From Sipunculus nudus (taxonomy: Eukaryota; Annelida; Sipuncula; Golfingiida; Sipunculidae), in the NCBI GenBank assembly GCA_026874595.1, contig CM049313.1, positions 66,220,159 through 66,284,158 of the forward strand: a stretch of 64,000 nt of DNA. Direction: 5' to 3'. This document shows, piece by piece, positions 58,465 through 64,000 of this stretch (positions are counted from its first letter, which is position 1; each line of letters starts with the position of its first letter). A program made the position numbers and the translations under genes. The notes under the pieces are model-generated. The model saw nothing but the letters and a program-made list of their open reading frames with translations. It was not told the DNA's origin and searched no databases.

Positions 58465-58705
58465 AGACCTTTCCTATTCCGGAGCAAAACAGTAGGCTTT
58501 CCGTGGCCACCCGGGCCATGTAGAATGAAACTTTTATTTTTGTTTCTTTCTTCGATGGATGTGTTGTACTTTATAAATCCGAAAGATTTACATGGCCATT
58601 CTATTTTACCGCTTTGAGTCCTCCTGGTGAAAGCTATATATATGCAAATTAACACAATAGCCAAAAGAAACGTTCCAATTTTCAAGTATTTTCTAGTGCT
58701 GTTCA
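58465..58705 (-). CDS. Candidate exon: type II membrane protein, GalNAc-transferase-like stem
   Basis: After an acceptor (rc GCGTTTCCTTAG|TGAACAGC) the frame reads NSTRKYLKIG, a hydrophobic anchor TFLLAIVLICIYIAF, then a basic stem (TRRTQSGKIEW). It ends in FILHGPGGHGKPTVLL, with three sequon-like NxS/T sites. Short cytosolic tail, anchor and stem fit a Golgi type II enzyme. GPGGHGKP resembles the GPGEMGKP motif at the start of the luminal part in polypeptide N-acetylgalactosaminyltransferases. If the preceding exon ends in A, the first codon is ATG split by the intron. No strong donor is seen; the frame continues to a TAA at 58452. No downstream GALNT exon was recognised in the window, so this is tentative. 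Confidence 0.4.
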
Positions 58706-60684
58706 CTAAGGAAACGCCTGACGGGTCTAGACACTTTCAGCCCCTCTGGATCACTGACGCTGTATATTTACGCTTCGAAAAAGACGTGACTTAATCATTC
58801 GATGCAATTCCTTGTGCCTTATTGGATATTCCTAAGCGATAATAAAACTAAATGAGACATCTGCATTTAACAATTATTTCATTAGGCCCTATAGGAAACT
58901 CCTGACCGGTCCGAGCCTCTTACGCCCCTTGTGTCAATCCCAATTAATAACTCTATACATTCTTCTCAAATGACAAACGGGAATCCTGTATTTTCGCGCA
59001 TTTCATGTGGTCTACAGGCAAATCTGGCCGTCCAAGACCCTCTCGGAGTTTCCTAACATAAATTTATATAAGCTAAAGAAAACGTACTGAGACTGTTACA
59101 GCTTCAAACATATAATGCTGCTCTGTACAAAATTCCTGATCGGTCTTTTGGTGGTGTATCTGCTGACCTCCGCCCCCCCCCCCGTAGGACATAAAGATTG
59201 ATCTTGGTGCCAGTCTACAAAACTAAATAATATATCTATATGTCATTGAAAAAAAATTTTGAGAAATCTTTAATTCGGCTGGGAAATATTGTGTTGCTCT
59301 TTCATTCCATTTTTAAATTAAAAACGTTATTATGGCTTTCTAAAATGTCATCAAGTGATATTGCATCTAACGAATAAAACAAAAATGCCAAGCAAGGGCA
59401 TAAACATACACTTATATGTCAAATGAAAAATATGTAACCCTGACATATTAACCCTAGGTACATAGCTCTGATGGATTCGGCACTACAAAAAACTTAAACA
59501 TAAACAGTGCATGTTGTGCTTAAACAGATGAGAAAGGCTTCTATTTAACTTTAGATAGGCACAAGGCACACATGTTCAAGTTAACACCATGTTTTGAAGT
59601 CTGCGAACTACCCTACGGTCCATCCGTTTTGGTGATGGATATAATGCCTATATATGTGTTTCATAATGTGTTACAATAACGTAGGAGCATGTATATTTAT
59701 ACGATAGAAGAATGAAATATTTTATTCAAATATATTTAAAGACAAACTTTTTTCAAACAAGGCATTTCTGTACCCTGCCTTGTTACGGTGCTGGATGGTT
59801 TCTTTATGGTGATAATAACTCAATAAATTTTATAAATGCCACGCACCAGTAAAAAATAATTTAAAAGAAAACAAAAATAAATAAATAAATAAATAAAATA
59901 AAACCATTTATGTATATTCAATCAACATATACGACATACATAATCACTTAGCATGAATTGTTGATGAGTTAATTACTAGGTAAGCCTTTGCTACCTCTAC
60001 ATATGGTACATTAGCACTCACAACATTTATTTATTGTTTAACTGGATTAATACGCGGTGACCTATATGAGACTATTTGGAACGTGTGTATACAAAACTGG
60101 CAGTCAACAGGATGGACCATTTGGCATAATCTTTATGAGTTATCAGCGTGTCAAATTGAAAATTTATTGTCAGTGGAGCTGTCTGTATAAAAGAGTCTTA
60201 ATAATTATAAATAGCAATTCGAATGACTGCCTCAGATATAAGAACACTTAAAGTGTTCAAGGGGTTGAGTTTTAAAGAAAACTTATAATTCAAAAGTTTT
60301 ATCTGTTTTTTTTTTTTAATTCACAAAGACAGTATCAATAATAAAATCAGGGCAAATGGACGGCAACAGTCAGTTAATCAGATTAACGTAAGACCGTGCG
60401 TGTCTATATGATAACCATTCCATCTCTGCACATATGTATATATTACTTATTTACAATATATGTTATATCAGTATTTAAACACCGTATGCATAATTTGTAA
60501 TTGAATTCAACGGGTAATTAAAAAAAACATATGTTATGAAAGGTATTTTGTGGTTTTCCAGAGCACATAATTAAACTACTGAGAGTTAATTACAAAAAAA
60601 AAACATCTCAAATAGAATGGCATTCCTTTGTGGGACTCCTGTAGAATAGTAAATTTCCATTTGTTTCGTTTTGTTGCTTCACAG
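58706..60684. other. No recognised gene
   Basis: AT-rich sequence with an (AAAT)n run at about 59876-59898 and a C-run at 59173-59183. A 64-codon plus frame (60057-60251) has no recognised domain. Confidence 0.35.
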
Positions 60685-60777
60685 CTGAAAGAAGCAAAGA
60701 AAATGGCGGATGATCACCTGACTTGGAATACTGTTCATCTGGCTCATCTTGTCTCTTCTGGTATTAAACATTCCTGA
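60685..60777 (+). CDS. Candidate short terminal exon, unknown
   Basis: After a pyrimidine-rich acceptor (TTTTGTTGCTTCACAG) 30 codons run open to TGA (LKEAKKMADDHLTWNTVHLA...). Composition is balanced and less AT-rich than the flanks. No family is recognised and no upstream exon is identifiable. Chance is a real alternative at this length. Confidence 0.25.
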   Translation: MKEAKKMADDHLTWNTVHLAHLVSSGIKHS

Positions 60778-61300
60778 TACTGCTATCATAGATGGGCCCA
60801 ATTTCCGCAACGTCTGGTTTATAATGATCAGACCGTAGTCAGCCTTGGCATCTGACTATTTTAATCCTAGGAAGCGTTTTTATTTCTTCAGATCTGATGT
60901 CTTGAAGAAAATATAACTTTATACATAAAACGTGAGTACCCGTGTTTTTTTTATTTATTGATTTATGGATAAAAGTTGATGTTTATGCATTGGACCTGCA
61001 TGTGATAAAACCAGATCTTTATTATGTATTACAAATGTTATGATATTCATTACTATATAGAAACCGGGATAACCTATTGAGAAACGCACAAAAAAGTTAG
61101 GCACGTTAGTTGTCATCGAAACTGGAAATTCTCCTGGTTTTCTTTAAGGAAGTACTATTAATCAATTAATTTATGATTCCTTGGTTGCTTAGAAATTATG
61201 AGGGGAAAATCTAGACCCCCCCCCCTATAAATAAAAACGTTTAAAATCTCACAAGAAGTCTAAAATTATTCACAGCATGCTATACTTCTGAACAAGCTAC

Positions 61301-61360
<60 letters not shown>

Positions 61361-61737
61361 TTTTTCATTTTGTACCAATCCGTTGAGAAGGTGAATGTTT
61401 TCCATATTAGTACATGATAATTAGTAACAAAAATGACACGACAAAAACGAAATATTTTACAGATGGCCTGTATTTCTTATTTTTAATTATAAACAATGTT
61501 CTATTAAAGTCTTACACGTTATGGCATTTTATAGGCCTTCATCTTCTATATTTCCTGTTTTTTGTTTTTGTTTTTTTTTACTGCACAATCGTGTTTCAGA
61601 TACAACCGTGTAAATATTGAAAACATTCATTCTGTTTGCGTGCAAGTGTGCATGTAGGATGGCATGTAAGATGAAAGAATCAGGTTCTGTATTGAGCGGA
61701 ATGAGACTGACAGTTGTATATGATGGTAGGATACATC
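60778..61737. other. No recognised gene
   Basis: AT-rich. Contains a (TA)n microsatellite at about 61303-61354 and a short C-run at 61217-61225. Confidence 0.4.
61303..61354. repeat. (TA)n microsatellite
   Basis: An uninterrupted TA run of about 50 bases. Confidence 0.9.
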
Positions 61738-62205
61738 CAGGGGCGTCAATATAGGGGGGGGGGATGGGGGGTATATATCCATCCACTTTTTGGCAAGGGG
61801 GTTATGGTCAATGCAATCATCCCCCCCCCACTATTCAGAAAATAATATTTATATATTTCAAATAAAATATATAAAAAATAGATTTTGGTTCCATTAATGA
61901 GTTTACTATGAAATATTTATATCTAAACGGTTTAGAATTAACATATACCTTACTTTTTAAAACCTTATATTTAATAAATATACATTTGATATGGGTCACA
62001 CAGAGAATAAAAGATATATATATATATATTATATATATTATATATATTATATGTGTGTGTATATGTATATAAACCCGTCTGTTTTATCCCGATTTTGACT
62101 ACCCTCCACGCCTGTCATCCCCCCCACCACAATTGTGAGTCATTTACCCATGCTGAGAGTCATCCCCCCCCCCCCCCCACCCTTGAAGATAAATTGACGC
62201 CACTG
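61738..62205. mobile_element. hAT-like MITE with perfect 8-bp target duplication
   Basis: Left end CAGGGGCGTCAATATAGGGGG; right end, reverse-complemented, CAGTGGCGTCAATTTATCTTC. GATACATC is duplicated exactly at 61730-61737 and 62206-62213, the 8-bp length typical of hAT elements. G/C runs lie just inside both ends. There is no transposase; the interior is AT-rich with a TA-rich stretch. Confidence 0.85.
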
Positions 62206-62213
62206 GATACATC

Positions 62214-62304
62214 TCTAGCGAAAAGGAAAATTTTTCTGCGGATAGGCAAACCTGTATTAATGCTTTTCCGGTGGATAGGTATAAATTCAAAGTATTTCGA
62301 ACCA

Positions 62305-62356
<52 letters not shown>

Positions 62357-62900
62357 CAGTATTCCACATATTTTGAGATTTTGTAAAACATTGGCAATGT
62401 CGCAGAATGAAGTTTTCGCTAATAAAATGCCACTATTATCAAATATTGACAGAGCATGTCTATACTGCACTCATTTATGTTCAGGTGAACAGCCTATGAG
62501 GTTGATGATTTTAGAAAAACCAAGTTAAAAAATCCATTTCTTAAAAAAGTATGAAAAAAGTATAAAAAGAAGTTTCACAGAAACAAAAGTATGTAACTTT
62601 TTAAAAAGTATAGAGTGGCTGGCAGCACTGCATTGAATCAAACCATATTCTGAATGCTATCAATATGAGTGAGATGGATAATTTGAAGACTGATGTAAAA
62701 AAATATGGAAAGCTAATCTGTATGACGGAATTATCTCAAAATCGCTGTTTTAAATAGTGCGTTTTCATATCTTAAGTGAGGGTTACTTCAGATTAGTTAT
62801 ACCACTCGAAAAAAAAGTGAACTTGACATGTCCATGCATCCCCCACCCCCACCCCCACCCCTGTGATTAATTTCCGCTTTTTACCTTTGGTATCCTGCAG
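62214..62900. other. No recognised gene
   Basis: AT-rich apart from a (CCCCA)n run at 62839-62861. The last 25 bases form a good pyrimidine-rich acceptor. Confidence 0.4.
62305..62353. repeat. (TA)n microsatellite
   Basis: An uninterrupted TA run; the frames across it are shadows. Confidence 0.9.
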
Positions 62901-63089
62901 GCGTATATGGAAACTTATGATGTAAACAGCTGTGCCGATATAGTAAAAAAAGATAATGTTGGCTTAAATGAATTTTATGATTGTGATTATGTAAGATGCC
63001 CTCTTCCAGCATCAACCATTTCAGTTGCACGAGTAAAGGATACAAATGTTTTTCTTCGTTGGTTAATACGCTTCAAGTTTTTACAATAA
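62901..63089 (+). CDS. Candidate exon after a strong splice acceptor, unknown
   Basis: The acceptor TTTTTACCTTTGGTATCCTGCAG is followed by 62 open codons to TAA at 63087-63089. They include METYDVNSCADIVKKDN, LNEFYDCDYVRCPLPAS and ISVARVKDTNVF. Balanced composition with four cysteines supports coding. Two GT sites (GTAAGA at 62989 and GTAAAG at about 63034) could be donors, which would end the exon earlier. The family is not recognised. Confidence 0.35.
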   Translation, partial: AYMETYDVNSCADIVKKDNVGLNEFYDCDYVRCPLPASTISVARVKDTNVFLRWLIRFKFLQ

Positions 63090-64000
63090 ACTAGATTTCA
63101 AAATGGATCGACGCTGATGGAAACTTCCCAATTATGCAAGCAATAGAATAATAAAGGCATAAAAAAAGAATGAGATTATATGCTATCAGTCTTCCAAGGG
63201 CCATAGTATTTTTTATAATTAAAATGTAGACGTATCCCTATAACTCTGACAAATGACTCATCAAGCCAATAATCTTGATAAATCTAGCACCGTAAATGGA
63301 TGCAATTACTTAAAATTTTATTCTCATGAGCATTGAATTATCTTTACAGCATTAAATTTCATTTGACGAGTCTTAACAACTTCCCAAGTATTGCAATTAT
63401 TCTTAATATCTACATTTCAGTATTATTTTAAAAATATAAAAAAAGATTATAATTTGTCAAAAATTTTATCTAAAGTTTACCTGGTTAGTTTTGTAGTTTC
63501 TCAACGTCCATATTTCGCTGCGTGAGAATACGATAATAAATATCATTCCTAATACTTACATTCTACTAAACTCTTAATTATAATACAATTCCCACAAGCG
63601 TTCAATAATTTTACATAATTTACAACTAAAGGGATACTGTTTTATTTTACTATCCCTCGAAAGTTTTATAGCATATTATGTGAATGAAAATTGTTTATTT
63701 TACATAATATCATAGAGATTTTAGTTTTTAAGAACTTGTTGGTAATATACCATAACACAACAGCTTCGTAAATTTTCCGTCCCTAAATCCGCATGTCAGC
63801 ACCTCACTATATATATATATACAGATAACCATAAATCGCTTCATAACCTTGTTGTAGTAACTTTATTGTATTGTAGCTTACTTTGAAAGGGTTGTTGGAA
63901 CAGATCATTTTAAACTATGCATGCAGAAAAATCATATGTAACTGTCATTAGAAAATATTTATGTATCTAGAAAAGTCACGGGTGCCGGATCTAAAGGGGC
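63090..64000. other. No recognised feature
   Basis: AT-rich DNA; nothing supported. Confidence 0.35.

Overview
The window is AT-rich animal genomic DNA from a nuclear genome with introns. The repeat content points to a mollusc, most likely a bivalve. The clues are dispersed elements ending in the GACGGACGACGGACAAAGGGTGATC-type block followed by an AGCTCAG/CTGAGCT hairpin, tRNA-headed SINEs, CR1/jockey-like LINEs and a Ty3/gypsy element with integrase ahead of reverse transcriptase. The species assignment is inference, because no diagnostic host gene is complete here.

Host coding content is sparse. The one confident host exon is on the minus strand at 5452-5903. It encodes the N-terminus to the end of TM3 of a class A (rhodopsin-like) GPCR and stops at a splice donor inside the arginine codon of the E/DRY motif. 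Weaker exon candidates are a type II membrane protein with a GPG-x2-GKP motif (minus, 58465-58705), a helix-rich terminal exon (minus, 55068-55359), a high-GC3 coding-like island (plus, 16676-16813), and two acceptor-led ORFs (plus, 60685-60777 and 62901-63089).

Most recognisable structure is mobile DNA. The centrepiece is a 7.5-kb LTR retrotransposon at 29095-36643: gag with a SAP-like start and a CCHC knuckle, a protease remnant, integrase with an intact D,D-35-E, then RT and RNase H. Integrase upstream of RT is the Gmr1-type order. The element is dead, with a frameshifted gag, most of RT deleted, and RNase H split by another transposable element. It sits inside an older, oppositely oriented LTR of the same family (28844-29094 plus 36644-37275). 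A solo LTR (7590-8358, 4-bp duplication) and two LTR fragments (16906-17011 and 17351-17809) lie elsewhere.

Other elements are two degenerate LINEs (13170-16212 and 41340-44665), an hAT-like MITE with a perfect 8-bp target duplication (61738-62205), a larger hAT-like element (18397-19649), and foldback elements (1958-2458, 3611-3774, about 23805-24080). There are three SINE-like families (A: 7110-7399, 24364-24732, 46375-46555; B: 3310-3480, 21535-21724; C: 38508-38625, 38783-38897). A core-repeat family (28140-28808, 34071-35448, 38953-39860, 52983-53625) has units that often carry a perfect AGGTCAnnnTGACCT palindrome. A relative of it lies at 22092-22813, and two further dispersed families occur. 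Microsatellites are common, including an 86-nt AAT/ATT palindrome at 25792-25877. The remaining sequence is AT-rich and shows no supported feature.
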